A stretch of DNA of 64,000 nucleotides, from assembly GCF_000820505.1 (NCBI RefSeq), contig NZ_JWJD01000001.1:1321337-1385336 (forward strand). The letters are read 5' to 3'. The notes under the pieces are model-generated. The model ran no database searches and was not told the DNA's origin. It saw only the letters and a list, made by a program, of their open reading frames with translations. How positions within the stretch are numbered: position 1 is the stretch's first letter; the number at the start of each line of letters is the position of its first letter. Of this stretch, positions 25,947 to 34,400 are shown piece by piece. The translations under genes were made by a program, and so were the position numbers. Source of the DNA: Geoalkalibacter ferrihydriticus DSM 17813. Lineage in GTDB: Bacteria; Desulfobacterota; Desulfuromonadia; Desulfuromonadales; Geoalkalibacteraceae.

Positions 25947-27363
25947 AGTGCCGGTGTTTGCGGTGGTGGGGCATCCCAACGAAGGCAAATCCTCGGTGGT
26001 TTCCACCCTGACCGAGGATGATCTGGTGCCCATCAGTTCGGTACCGGGCGAAACGCGGGTGTGTACGCCCTACGCTATTCGCATCGACGGCGAAACCCTG
26101 GTGCGCTTCATCGATACCCCTGGTTTTCAGATGCCGGTGCAGACCTTGCGCTGGATGCACAATTACAGCGGCCCTGCCGAAGAGATGCTCGCGGATTTTA
26201 TCCGCACCCACGAAGGCGATCCGCGCTTTAGCGACGACTGCGAGCTGTTGCGGCCACTGCTTGACAACGCCGGCATTGTCTATGTGGTCGATGGTTCGCG
26301 GCCCCTGCGCGCCAATGACGAGGCGGAAATGGAAATTCTGCGCCTCACCGGCCGCCCCCGCATGGCGGTGATCAATCCCAAGGCTGACGAAACCTCCTAT
26401 GTCGCGGAGTGGAAAGCCGCCTTCGCCAAGACCTTCAATGCCAATCTGCAGTTCAACGCCCATCGCGCCACCTTTCATGAGCGCATCACCCTCCTGCAGG
26501 CCCTGCAATACATCGAGCAGGACTGGGGCCGGCCACTGGCGCGCGTGGTCGAGGCCCTGCGGGACGACTGGCACGGACGCCTGGAAGCCTCCGCCGATGC
26601 CATCCTGCATCTGCTCGAAGAGTCTCTGACCCTGACCCTCGCAGACATCAGTGAAGGCGAAGATGAGTCCGCCAGGCAGCGCCTGCATGACAAACTGGTC
26701 GCGGACTTTCAGGTCAGGCTCAGTGACCTCGAACAGAAGTGCTGGAAGAATCTCAAGGCCAGGTTTCTGCACAACAAGTTCAATGCCGACCTGGTGGCCG
26801 AAACGGTTGTGGACAAGGATCTTTTCGCTGCCGAAACCTGGCAGGTGCTCGGTCTGACGCGCAACCAGCTGAGCCTGGCTCTGGCCACTGCCGGTGCCGC
26901 TTTCGGGGCGGCGATGGATGGCGCGGCGGCGGGCACCACCTTTGGCATTTTTACCCTCGGTGGTGGTCTGGCCGGTGGCTTGGCCGGATGGAGCGGCACC
27001 CGGCCCTTGTCGCGCCTCAAAGTCGATTTGGGACCCTTTACCCGTGAGCTGGGCGGCTGTCGGGTCCAGGTCGGCCCGCTGCGTAATCCGCAGTTGATGT
27101 TTGTGTTGCTCGACCGCGCGCTGATTTATTTTCAGTGCGTCAGCAACTGGGCCCATGCCCGCCGTGAGGAGACGGCGGTGGCACTGCCCGAGGGCAAACA
27201 GGGGATGACAGCGGGATGGCCTGTCGAGCGGCGACGCCTGTTCGAAAAATTTCAGATCGCTCTACAGAAAGGCTACAGCGACAAGGTCGATGCGTTGAAA
27301 CCGAAATTGCGCGCGGTACTGCTCGAGGTCATGAGTCAGGAGCCTGGGCCAAAGGAGGACTGA
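25939..27363 (+). CDS. DUF3482-domain GTPase
   Basis: A 474-residue TRAFAC-class GTPase. G1 is GHPNEGKSS, the G2 threonine region SSVPGETRV, and G3 DTPGF; INPKAD may be a variant G4. The C-terminal DUF3482 half contains glycine/alanine-rich hydrophobic stretches (TAGAAFGAAMDGAAAGTTF; GGGLAGGLAG) like the membrane-active segments of DUF697-type GTPases. GGGGAGGGG stands 8 bases before the ATG. It overlaps DUF2868 upstream and the aldehyde dehydrogenase downstream (TGATG), so it is translationally coupled to both. Cellular role unknown. Confidence 0.83.
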   Translation: MAEVPVFAVVGHPNEGKSSVVSTLTEDDLVPISSVPGETRVCTPYAIRIDGETLVRFIDTPGFQMPVQTLRWMHNYSGPAEEMLADFIRTHEGDPRFSDDCELLRPLLDNAGIVYVVDGSRPLRANDEAEMEILRLTGRPRMAVINPKADETSYVAEWKAAFAKTFNANLQFNAHRATFHERITLLQALQYIEQDWGRPLARVVEALRDDWHGRLEASADAILHLLEESLTLTLADISEGEDESARQRLHDKLVADFQVRLSDLEQKCWKNLKARFLHNKFNADLVAETVVDKDLFAAETWQVLGLTRNQLSLALATAGAAFGAAMDGAAAGTTFGIFTLGGGLAGGLAGWSGTRPLSRLKVDLGPFTRELGGCRVQVGPLRNPQLMFVLLDRALIYFQCVSNWAHARREETAVALPEGKQGMTAGWPVERRRLFEKFQIALQKGYSDKVDALKPKLRAVLLEVMSQEPGPKED

Positions 27364-28796
27364 TGCTCTACAAAAATTTCATCAACGGAGAGTGGCTGGC
27401 CGGCGACGGCGAAAAACCCAATATCAACCCCTCCGACCATGCCGATTTGATCGGCGTCTATGCCCAGGCCGACCGCCGGCAGGCCGCGGCTGCCGTGGCC
27501 GCCGCGCGTGCTGCCTTTGAGCCTTGGCAGGCGGTGGGCATTCAGGAGCGCCACGACATCCTTGATCGCATCGGCTCGGAGATCCTGGCGCGCCGCGAGG
27601 AACTCGGACGCCTGCTGTCGCGCGAAGAAGGCAAGACCCTGCCCGAAGGCATCGGTGAAGTCGCCCGTGCCGGCATGGTTTTCAAGTATTTCGCCGGGGA
27701 AGTGCTGCGGCCGGGCGGCGAACACTTGCCCTCGGTGCGCCCCGGCGTCGACGTCGAGGTGAGTCGCGAGCCGGTGGGCGTGGTGGCGGTCATCGCGCCG
27801 TGGAATTTTCCCATCGCCATCCCCGCCTGGAAAATCGCCCCGGCGCTGGCCTGCGGCAACTGCGTGCTGTTCAAACCCGCCGGCCTGGTGCCGGGCTCGG
27901 CCTGGGCGCTCACCGAAATCATTACGCGCAGCGGCCTGCCCGCCGGAGTTTTCAACCTGGTGATGGGATCGGGCGCGGAGGTGGGCGCAGCCCTCATCGA
28001 ATCGCCGCAGGTCGACGCCCTGACCTTCACCGGCTCCAACGCCGTCGGCCGCAGCCTGGCACCGCAGATGGTGGCGCGCGGCGCGCGCGTGCAACTGGAG
28101 ATGGGCGGCAAGAATCCCCTGGTGGTTCTCGATGACGCCGACCTTGACGTCGCGGTGCATTGCGCCATCCAGGGCGCCTTTTATTCCACCGGCCAGCGCT
28201 GCACCGCATCCAGCCGCCTGATTGCCACCGATGGCATCCATGATCGCTTCGTGCAGGAAATGGTTGAAAAAATGCAGACCCTGCGCGTCGACGATGCCCT
28301 CAAGGAGGGCACCGACATCGGCCCGGTGGTGGATCAGGCCCAGCTTGATCAGGATCTCGCCTATCTGCGTCTCGGCCGCGACGAGGGGGCCCGCCTGGCA
28401 TACGGCGGCGAATTGCTGAGCCGAGACAAAGAGGGCTTCTATCTGTCTCCGGCGCTCTTCACCGACACCGATAACAGCATGCGCATCAATCGCGAAGAGA
28501 TTTTCGGCCCCATCGCCACAGTCATTCGCGTCAAGGACTACGAAGCGGCCCTGGCGGTGGCCAACGACACCGAATTCGGTCTGACCTCGGGCATCGTCAC
28601 CACATCGCTCAAACATGCGAGCGATTTCAAAAAACGCGCCCAGGCCGGACTGGTGATGATCAACCTGCCCACCGCCGGGGTCGATTATCACGTGCCTTTC
28701 GGCGGACGCAAGGGCTCGAGCTTCGGGCCGCGCGAGCAGGGCAGCTACGCGCGGGAGTTTTTCACCATCGTCAAGACCGCCTACACGGCGCCCTGA
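27363..28796 (+). CDS. NAD(P)-dependent aldehyde dehydrogenase
   Basis: A 477-residue soluble aldehyde dehydrogenase. The cofactor region is APWNFPIAIPAWK, the general base glutamate lies in LEMGGKNPL, and the catalytic cysteine in GQRCTASSR; EIFGPIATV is also present. It resembles semialdehyde dehydrogenases of the alpha-ketoglutaric-semialdehyde group more than acetaldehyde enzymes, though the substrate cannot be fixed from sequence. AAAGGAGG precedes the ATG, which overlaps the stop of the GTPase gene. Next to an aldehyde ferredoxin oxidoreductase it suggests two parallel routes for oxidising an aldehyde, one to NAD(P)H and one to ferredoxin. Confidence 0.93.
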   Translation: MLYKNFINGEWLAGDGEKPNINPSDHADLIGVYAQADRRQAAAAVAAARAAFEPWQAVGIQERHDILDRIGSEILARREELGRLLSREEGKTLPEGIGEVARAGMVFKYFAGEVLRPGGEHLPSVRPGVDVEVSREPVGVVAVIAPWNFPIAIPAWKIAPALACGNCVLFKPAGLVPGSAWALTEIITRSGLPAGVFNLVMGSGAEVGAALIESPQVDALTFTGSNAVGRSLAPQMVARGARVQLEMGGKNPLVVLDDADLDVAVHCAIQGAFYSTGQRCTASSRLIATDGIHDRFVQEMVEKMQTLRVDDALKEGTDIGPVVDQAQLDQDLAYLRLGRDEGARLAYGGELLSRDKEGFYLSPALFTDTDNSMRINREEIFGPIATVIRVKDYEAALAVANDTEFGLTSGIVTTSLKHASDFKKRAQAGLVMINLPTAGVDYHVPFGGRKGSSFGPREQGSYAREFFTIVKTAYTAP

Positions 28797-28805
28797 GGTT
28801 TACTT

Positions 28806-29030
28806 GTGAAGATTCGCGTGAAGCTCTACGGCGTATTCCGCATCGATCGTTTCAAGGATGAGATCCTCGACTATCCTGCCGGAACGCGGGTGGCGGACGT
28901 GGTGCGGGACCTTGGCTTTTCCGATCAGTTGCTCGGTACGGTGATCGTCAACGACGTGCATTGCAGTATCGCCCAGGAACTCAAGGACGGCGACTGCCTG
29001 ATGCTTCTGCCCCTCCTCGACGGGGGCTGA
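28806..29030 (+). CDS. MoaD/ThiS-family sulfur carrier linked to AOR
   Basis: A 74-residue ubiquitin-like protein ending in the required Gly-Gly (LLPLLDGG). The GTG start at 28806 has GAGG 8 bases upstream. MoaD-like proteins give sulfur to molybdopterin, and dedicated copies often sit beside tungsten-dependent aldehyde ferredoxin oxidoreductases. It lies 9 bases after the aldehyde dehydrogenase and 38 before the AOR gene. No activating E1-like (MoeB) gene is in the window, so one elsewhere must serve it. Confidence 0.9.
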   Translation: MKIRVKLYGVFRIDRFKDEILDYPAGTRVADVVRDLGFSDQLLGTVIVNDVHCSIAQELKDGDCLMLLPLLDGG

Positions 29031-29068
29031 GCACAAGGACGTTTTTCATCACAGGGAGAGACTCAACC

Positions 29069-30922
29069 ATGAAAATTCTGACCACCGATCCTGTCAGGGA
29101 ACCGCAGAAGATTTTCTACAAGCGCGCCGTCGTCGATCTGAAAAGCGGGTCGGTGACCTACAATGACGTTCCCTGCCGCAATCTCGAGGATGTCCTCGGC
29201 GGTTTCGGTCGCTCTTTTCAGGATCTCGCCGCACGGCGCATCATGCATGCCTACTGCGACGAGAATCCCCTCATCGTCAATACCGGCCTGCTCACCGGCA
29301 GCCGCGCCATGACCGGCATGCGCATCTATTTTTCCGGCTACAGTCCCATCAAGGCGCCGAAGAAGGGAGCGCCCGCGGCCATGTGGTCGGCGGCCAGCGG
29401 CAAGTTCGGCGCCAAGTTCAAGTGGACCGGCCTCGATGAACTGGTCTTCGAAAACCGTAGCGAAACACCCGTTTACGTGCTGATCCGCGAAGGGAAGAGC
29501 GGGCCGGTGGTGGAGCTCAAGCCGGCCGGGCATCTGCGCGGTCTGCTCACCCACGACAAGATCATGCGGCTGCAGAAAGACTACGCCGATGCGCATTTCG
29601 CCGCCATCGGCCCGGCCGGCGAAAACTGGGAAGAGGTTTTCATGGGCGCCGTGGCGTGCAGCACCGAGAATCAGTTGCGCACCGGTGAGGATAAGAGCCG
29701 GTTTGCCGGACGCGGCGGCCTGGGCAGCCTCATGGGCTACAAAAACGTGCTGGCCCTGGTGGCGCAAAGCGCTGACAAGCTCAAGCCCCTTACGCCCGAG
29801 ATGAAGCAGGTCAACCTCAACGTCGTCAAAGGCGGCGGCTCTTTGCGACTGCAACCCGTCAGCCGTGGCGGCGGTGGCGGCACCTGGGGCGCCTACGACG
29901 TCATGCAGCCCTTCCATGCGGTGCCGGTCAACAACTTTCGTCCCCAGGGCAACGATCTGCCCGAAAAGCTCTTCCGCGAAAACGTTGATAAGGATTATTT
30001 CATCAAGACCGAGGCCTGTTTCCGGTGCGGCATCACCTGCCACAACAACATCCACGAGCGCTTGCCTGACGGCAGCGCCGGAAAATTCCTCGCCAAATTC
30101 GACTACGAACCCCTGAATCTGCTTGGCACCAACCTCGGCCTGCACGATGCCGGGCAGGCCGCCGCGCTCATTCACCTGTGCGACAACTACGGCATGGACG
30201 CCATCTCCCTAGGTGTGACGGTGTCTTACGTGCTTTCCTATAACGCGCGCCATCCCGACCAACCGCTGCTCAACGGCGCCGTGTTCGGCGATTTCGGCAA
30301 AATCAAGGAGTTGGTCGAGCGCGCCGGGCGCGGCCAGTATCCTGAGATTGGCCAGGGCTCCCAACGTTTGGCGCAAAGCACTGGCGAAGAGGCTTACGCC
30401 TATCAGGTCAAGGGATTGGAAATCGCGGCCTATCAGCCCGAAACCAACCCCGGCTACGCCTGGGCCATCGCCGGCGGTCATATGTCCATGGGCACCTACG
30501 GCATGCTTATTCGCGAAGGCAAGGCGGATCTGGATTCCTGGGTGCAGGCGATTACCGCAGATAAGTTGCAGATCGTTGGTTTCGATATGATCGGACTGTG
30601 CAAGTTCTTCGATATGCCCAAAGGCATCTGCTCGGAGATGGTGCAAGTCTGCCTCAAGAGCGAGCATGGCCTCGAAGTCAGCACCGTCGATTTGCGCGCC
30701 GCCGTGCGCCGCGCCTTTCTACGCGGGCTGGCGCTGGAGCTGCGCCAAGGCTACACCAAGCAAGAATACTGCCTGCCCGCCGAAGTATTCGACGATCCCA
30801 ATCCGCACCTCAAGGTACCGCGCATCGCCACCCGTGAGTTCTTCGATGCCTTGTCGCAGCGGGTGTGGGCGGTGTTCGAAGAAGAGTTGGAAGCGTTCAT
30901 GGATGAGGTGGGCAGTCGGTGA
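29069..30922 (+). CDS. Aldehyde ferredoxin oxidoreductase family (tungsten-pterin enzyme)
   Basis: A 617-residue AOR-family protein. The [4Fe-4S] ligands are C-F-R-C-G-I-T-C near residue 318 and a distant cysteine in DMIGLCKFF near residue 512, the usual family pattern; the N-terminal domain has the pterin-binding NTGLLTGSRAM region. The enzyme oxidises aldehydes to acids with ferredoxin, or reduces acids. The start has GGGAGAG upstream. It ends the DUF2868-GTPase-ALDH-MoaD operon. The cofactor is expected to be tungsten; the radical SAM protein at the left edge may help mature it. Exact substrate unknown. Confidence 0.92.
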   Translation: MKILTTDPVREPQKIFYKRAVVDLKSGSVTYNDVPCRNLEDVLGGFGRSFQDLAARRIMHAYCDENPLIVNTGLLTGSRAMTGMRIYFSGYSPIKAPKKGAPAAMWSAASGKFGAKFKWTGLDELVFENRSETPVYVLIREGKSGPVVELKPAGHLRGLLTHDKIMRLQKDYADAHFAAIGPAGENWEEVFMGAVACSTENQLRTGEDKSRFAGRGGLGSLMGYKNVLALVAQSADKLKPLTPEMKQVNLNVVKGGGSLRLQPVSRGGGGGTWGAYDVMQPFHAVPVNNFRPQGNDLPEKLFRENVDKDYFIKTEACFRCGITCHNNIHERLPDGSAGKFLAKFDYEPLNLLGTNLGLHDAGQAAALIHLCDNYGMDAISLGVTVSYVLSYNARHPDQPLLNGAVFGDFGKIKELVERAGRGQYPEIGQGSQRLAQSTGEEAYAYQVKGLEIAAYQPETNPGYAWAIAGGHMSMGTYGMLIREGKADLDSWVQAITADKLQIVGFDMIGLCKFFDMPKGICSEMVQVCLKSEHGLEVSTVDLRAAVRRAFLRGLALELRQGYTKQEYCLPAEVFDDPNPHLKVPRIATREFFDALSQRVWAVFEEELEAFMDEVGSR

Positions 30923-31574
30923 GCGTCCCGACGGTTTTTGCTTTTATCTCACAATTCCGTTTACGCCGAAAGGAGAGGTGTCAGGTCTACACATTGACAA
31001 ATGAACAGTTGGATTGGTTTGGAGGGGAAATGGGAAGACCGCTACGAATTCAATATCCTGGAATACACATGCGGAGGCGGGGGACGCTCCAGAGAAATTA
31101 AGTTTCGCGGGGAGGTGCTTACAGGGACCAATGGTTTCAAGCATGAGGGGAAAGTTATTTTTTTCTCCTAAGAGCGTCCCCCCCTTTCCCCGATACCCAG
31201 ACCATTAAGCAAAAAGAGTTCGCTCTCTCTGCCCGTCACATATAGCAGATATGTCTAGTTTGGCAGTATACGAATGACGGTTTTTTTTCTCCCCGCACAT
31301 CCTCGTTATTTATGCCTTGTAAAATCAGTAGATTGAGGTCCTCTTCCTCTCAGGTCCCCACCGGCACACTCGTTGCCTATACTTACTTAGGCACAGCACA
31401 CTCCAGATGTGCGCGCACATCAAAGGCCATGCCTATAAAGGGATCTGTTCTTCAGAACTCCTTCCGGGAAGACGTGGAGACATAACCAGGCCCTTTTCCG
31501 GTCCCTCTTGGCCGCCTAATGGACAATCAAACAAAAAGTAGTTGTACTCAATCAACCCTGTAGGGAGTAAAGTT
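30923..31574. other. Gene-poor stretch with transposase debris
   Basis: It contains the RAYT remnant listed next, inverted GGGGGACGCTC (31079-31089) and GAGCGTCCCCC (31172-31182), and a perfect 16-base palindrome GATGTGCGCGCACATC (31406-31421), a possible operator 154 bases before the lipoprotein gene. No complete gene is seen. Confidence 0.5.
31030..31101 (+). pseudogene. REP-associated tyrosine transposase (RAYT) N-terminal remnant
   Basis: Only the first residues remain: M-G-R-P-L-R-I-Q-Y-P-G, the conserved opening of Y1/RAYT transposases, after which the reading frame becomes unrelated and stops. It is followed at once by GGGACGCTCC, a motif like the inverted ends of the intact RAYT at 39.6-40.6 kb. 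Confidence 0.6.
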
Positions 31575-31946
31575 ATGAGAAAACCGTTAGTAAAATCTTG
31601 GGTAATCATTAGCCTCTGTCTTTTCGCATTGGCTGGCTGCGCAAATAAACCACCGACTACTGCAGATCTTATGAGGCAGCACGCGACCGAAGGGGGAGCG
31701 CAGGTAGACCTGAAAAACCAACTTACGAAAGATTGGGAGAAAGGTGCGAAACTGGTGGAGACAGGTGAGAAGCGTGTCAAGGATGGAGAAAAGCGCGTGA
31801 AATCGGCGGAACGTGAGCTTAAAAGAGGTCAAGATGATATTGAGCGCGGCAGAAGCGAAATTTCTGAAGGACAAAAACTGATCAATATGAGCGAAAAGAA
31901 ATTCCGCGAGAACTTCCCGCGGCTAGACATTAACTTGGGCAAGTAA
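31575..31946 (+). CDS. Small lipoprotein with a heptad-like charged repeat region
   Basis: A 123-residue lipoprotein. The signal peptide ends in the lipobox L-A-G-C (Cys about residue 22). The mature part is almost wholly helical and charged, with a repeated pattern (E-K-R-V-K-D-G-E-K-R-V-K) that predicts a coiled coil over residues 50-105. AGGGAG lies 8 bases before the ATG. It stands alone, with transposase debris on both sides. A periplasmic spacer or Lpp-like anchor is possible; no function is assigned. Confidence 0.7.
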   Translation: MRKPLVKSWVIISLCLFALAGCANKPPTTADLMRQHATEGGAQVDLKNQLTKDWEKGAKLVETGEKRVKDGEKRVKSAERELKRGQDDIERGRSEISEGQKLINMSEKKFRENFPRLDINLGK

Positions 31947-31970
31947 AATTGCCGGCTGGACCTTGTGCGG

Positions 31971-32310
31971 GGTCGGACCTTCTCAAGTATTTGAATATAC
32001 GTCGAAAAACATCGATCTGATAGGCTGTTTTGGCCCTTAAACGGCCCATTTTGGCTATCAAATGAAGTGTTTAAGAGGAGGGGGGGTAGGATGCCGTGCG
32101 CATGTCGCTACTTTTTGCCAGGACACGTCTGGCACATCACACACCGCTGCCATAAAAAAGAATTTCTGCTCAAATTCGCTCGTGGTGTATTTTTCGGGAA
32201 AACGAGCTTAGATGGGCCATTTTACAATCAAAAAGTGGTCTCTAAGGCTTCTGAGGCGGCTTTTTTTGCGAGGAAGTGACGCATTAACGCTATGTTGCGC
32301 AGGTCCGACC
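31971..32310. repeat. Inverted GGTCGGACC / GGTCCGACC ends around a RAYT fragment
   Basis: GGTCGGACC (31971-31979) and its complement GGTCCGACC (32302-32310) flank the transposase remnant at 32091. The same motif recurs at 33429-33437 (after the C-terminal remnant) and 34567-34575. The rest of 31947-32543 has no other gene. Confidence 0.55.
32091..32192 (+). pseudogene. RAYT transposase N-terminal remnant (YFLPGHVWHITHRCH type)
   Basis: About 34 residues match the opening of a RAYT subfamily (R-Y-F-L-P-G-H-V-W-H-I-T-H-R-C-H then KKEFLLKFAR). The catalytic HUH and tyrosine regions are absent. The C-terminal end of the same subfamily appears at 33109. Confidence 0.7.
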
Positions 32311-32543
32311 CGGTTTGCCGGCGGGCTTGCCCGGCGGCTTGCCCGGGTCCGTCGATTTTCGCGTGAAACACAAAGATACATGGGGCCAGGTATCCAAACT
32401 AACAAGTCGATCTGGAAAATTTGACCGGTGACTTTTTATGGTCTAAAAAATGGGGTACGCTTTATTTGTGAGCCTCACGCATTCGTTATGTGTCTAACGG
32501 TGGATTCAACCATGCTACGGATATCGGAATTATGAGGAAGATC

Positions 32544-33062
32544 ATGAGTGAGTCAACTCATCGGAAGTCCGCGTTGGTCTCTGCCGTCAGTTATCCGGTG
32601 ACGCGGGTCTCTAGGGGAGTTCGGTGTGTGGCATTGTGTGCAGTGCTGGTGTTTGCGCATCTTCCCGCCACCGCTTTCGCCCAATCATCATGCCCGGGAA
32701 TTCACGTGAAAATTCCGAACATAAAAAACAGTACTGGAAATATTGCGTGTGGAATTTTCGAATCACCAGAAGGTTTTCCCGATAAATTTCTGGGTTCGGC
32801 AAAGGCAATTACAATAAGGAAAATTCAGAAGACAAAAGCGCAATGCTTCTTTTCGGATATCCCACCGGGAACCTATGCGATCGCAGTCATCCATGATGAG
32901 AACATGAACGGCGAGCTTGATACCAATTGGCTTGGTGTCCCCAAGGAAGGCTACGGTTTTTCAAATACGACCATTGACGAATTCGGCGCGCCTGCGTTTT
33001 CTGCCGCCAGTTTTTCATATGATGGACAAAACATAGATCTAACGATCAGGCTGAATTACTGA
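32544..33062 (+). CDS. DUF2141 secreted protein
   Basis: A 172-residue exported protein with a long basic n-region and hydrophobic core, cut near TAFAQ. The mature domain matches DUF2141: beta-rich, with GTYAIAVIHDENMNGELD and the aromatic-glycine ending EGYGFSN. GAGGA lies 6 bases before the ATG at 32544; a start at 32532 is less well placed. Members are small beta-sandwich exported proteins of unknown function. It sits between the N- and C-terminal remnants of a RAYT transposase, so it may have arrived by insertion. Confidence 0.78.
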   Translation: MSESTHRKSALVSAVSYPVTRVSRGVRCVALCAVLVFAHLPATAFAQSSCPGIHVKIPNIKNSTGNIACGIFESPEGFPDKFLGSAKAITIRKIQKTKAQCFFSDIPPGTYAIAVIHDENMNGELDTNWLGVPKEGYGFSNTTIDEFGAPAFSAASFSYDGQNIDLTIRLNY

Positions 33063-33108
33063 GATTCCTCCCCCCCTCCCTTTCCATGGGGACAGTTAGA
33101 CTCAAACC

Positions 33109-33425
33109 ATGGATTTTACTTACATCCGGGAAAAGTTGGCAAGAGCCCATCGCGAATGGATAGAAGAGGCGTTAAGTTATGAGCGACGCCGGAGGGAGGA
33201 TTTCTGGTCGAAGAGCATCGCCGTGGGGGCGCGGATTTCGTCAGGAAAACACAGCAGATGCTCGGAATGCGAGGGAAGGGTCGTGACGTGGTATCGGTGG
33301 GAGATTCATTTGTGTTGCGCGAATCTCAGGAAAGCTACGGGGTCGATTTCACCCCCGAAAATCGGCCCATAGCGCCGAATAATGCCCATTTTGGGGATGA
33401 GTGTTATTATATGTCGGCAGTTTGA
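33109..33425 (+). pseudogene. RAYT transposase C-terminal remnant, frameshifted
   Basis: The first frame reads REKLARAHREWIEEALS then FWSKSIAVG; the homologous sequence continues in another frame with A-D-F-V-R-K, KGRDVV, FVLRESQESYG and VDFTPEN. This is the C-terminus of the YFLPGH-type RAYT, broken by one frameshift near 33225. GGGGACAG stands just upstream (33089) and GGTCCGACC just downstream (33429). Confidence 0.7.
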
Positions 33426-33464
33426 CTTGGTCCGACCCTGCACATGCGATCCCACGTCAGTTCT

Positions 33465-34400
33465 TCAAGCCCTGGTAATAATGCTCTCATATAACCTCTC
33501 GGCGTCCTCCCTCCGACATAGCTCCGTTCCCGGCGTCATGACGGCTGCCGAACCGGCTGCCACGCCAAAAAAGAGGGATTCCCTGAGCGGGTTTCCCCGG
33601 GCAAGGCTCAAGACGATGCCGGCCACCATGCTGTCCCCGGCCCCGACCTTGCTGACAATGGGCACGGTGGGAGGAATGATGTGTTCGGCAAACTCCTCTG
33701 AGACCACCAGGGCGCCTGCCGCGCCAAGAGAGATCACCAGCACCTCGCACCGACCGCTCTTGACCATCTTTTGGGCCTCAGCCTTGATCTGCGATTCTTC
33801 TTTGACCTCCTTGCCGACCAGTTCTTGAAATTCGCGGACATTGGGTTTGATCAAAAATACCCCTTCCTGAAGGCCTGCCTCCAGGGCTTCACCCGAAACG
33901 TCGATAATCGCTTTTGCACCTCTCTTCTTTCCGGCACGAGCAACCTGTGCATAAAAGTCAGGGGGCACACCCGGCGGAAGGCTCCCGCTGGCCACCACAT
34001 AATCCGGTGAAGGCTCCATGGCCTCCAGCTCCTGAATAAATGGCTCCCATTCTTCCGGTTGAAGTGCTGGTCCCGGCATTCCGAAACGATACTGCAGGCC
34101 GGTGGATTCCTCCAGGATGACCAGACTCTCCCGGATCATTCCCTCGATGGGAAACGGCCGATGGTTGAGGCCTTCCTGAACCAGGAGTTCTTTCAGTCGC
34201 GCGCCGGTCAACCCTCCCGCGGGATAAAGGAGAAGGGAATCTCCGCCTAATTTTCTTATAGCCCGGCTAACATTCACCCCGCCCCCTCCGGGTTCAAAAC
34301 GAGGCGGTTTGCAATAGAGTTTCCGCTCTGCAACGACGTGATCAACACCTGCGCTCTTGTCGATGGCCGGGTTCAAGGTCATAGTCACGATGGTTTTCAT
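33465..34400 (-). CDS. pfkB: 6-phosphofructokinase II (PfkB family)
   Basis: A 311-residue ribokinase-fold sugar kinase. It opens TMTLNPAIDKSA, has FEPGGGGVNVSRAI for sugar binding, SGSLPPGV, and the catalytic V-G-A-G-D-S-M motif. Layout and motifs follow E. coli PfkB closely, which phosphorylates fructose 6-phosphate, although 1-phosphofructokinase or tagatose-6-phosphate kinase activity cannot be excluded. AGGAAGGA lies 8 bases before the ATG. No sugar transporter is nearby; the gene is isolated among mobile-element debris. Confidence 0.85.
   Translation of the reverse strand: MKTIVTMTLNPAIDKSAGVDHVVAERKLYCKPPRFEPGGGGVNVSRAIRKLGGDSLLLYPAGGLTGARLKELLVQEGLNHRPFPIEGMIRESLVILEESTGLQYRFGMPGPALQPEEWEPFIQELEAMEPSPDYVVASGSLPPGVPPDFYAQVARAGKKRGAKAIIDVSGEALEAGLQEGVFLIKPNVREFQELVGKEVKEESQIKAEAQKMVKSGRCEVLVISLGAAGALVVSEEFAEHIIPPTVPIVSKVGAGDSMVAGIVLSLARGNPLRESLFFGVAAGSAAVMTPGTELCRREDAERLYESIITRA

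Noticed and set aside
32310..32350. Repeated GGCGGGCTTGCCC/GGCGGCTTGCCC as a CRISPR or operator array
   Set aside because: Only two imperfect units with no spacer; probably a simple GC-rich palindrome.
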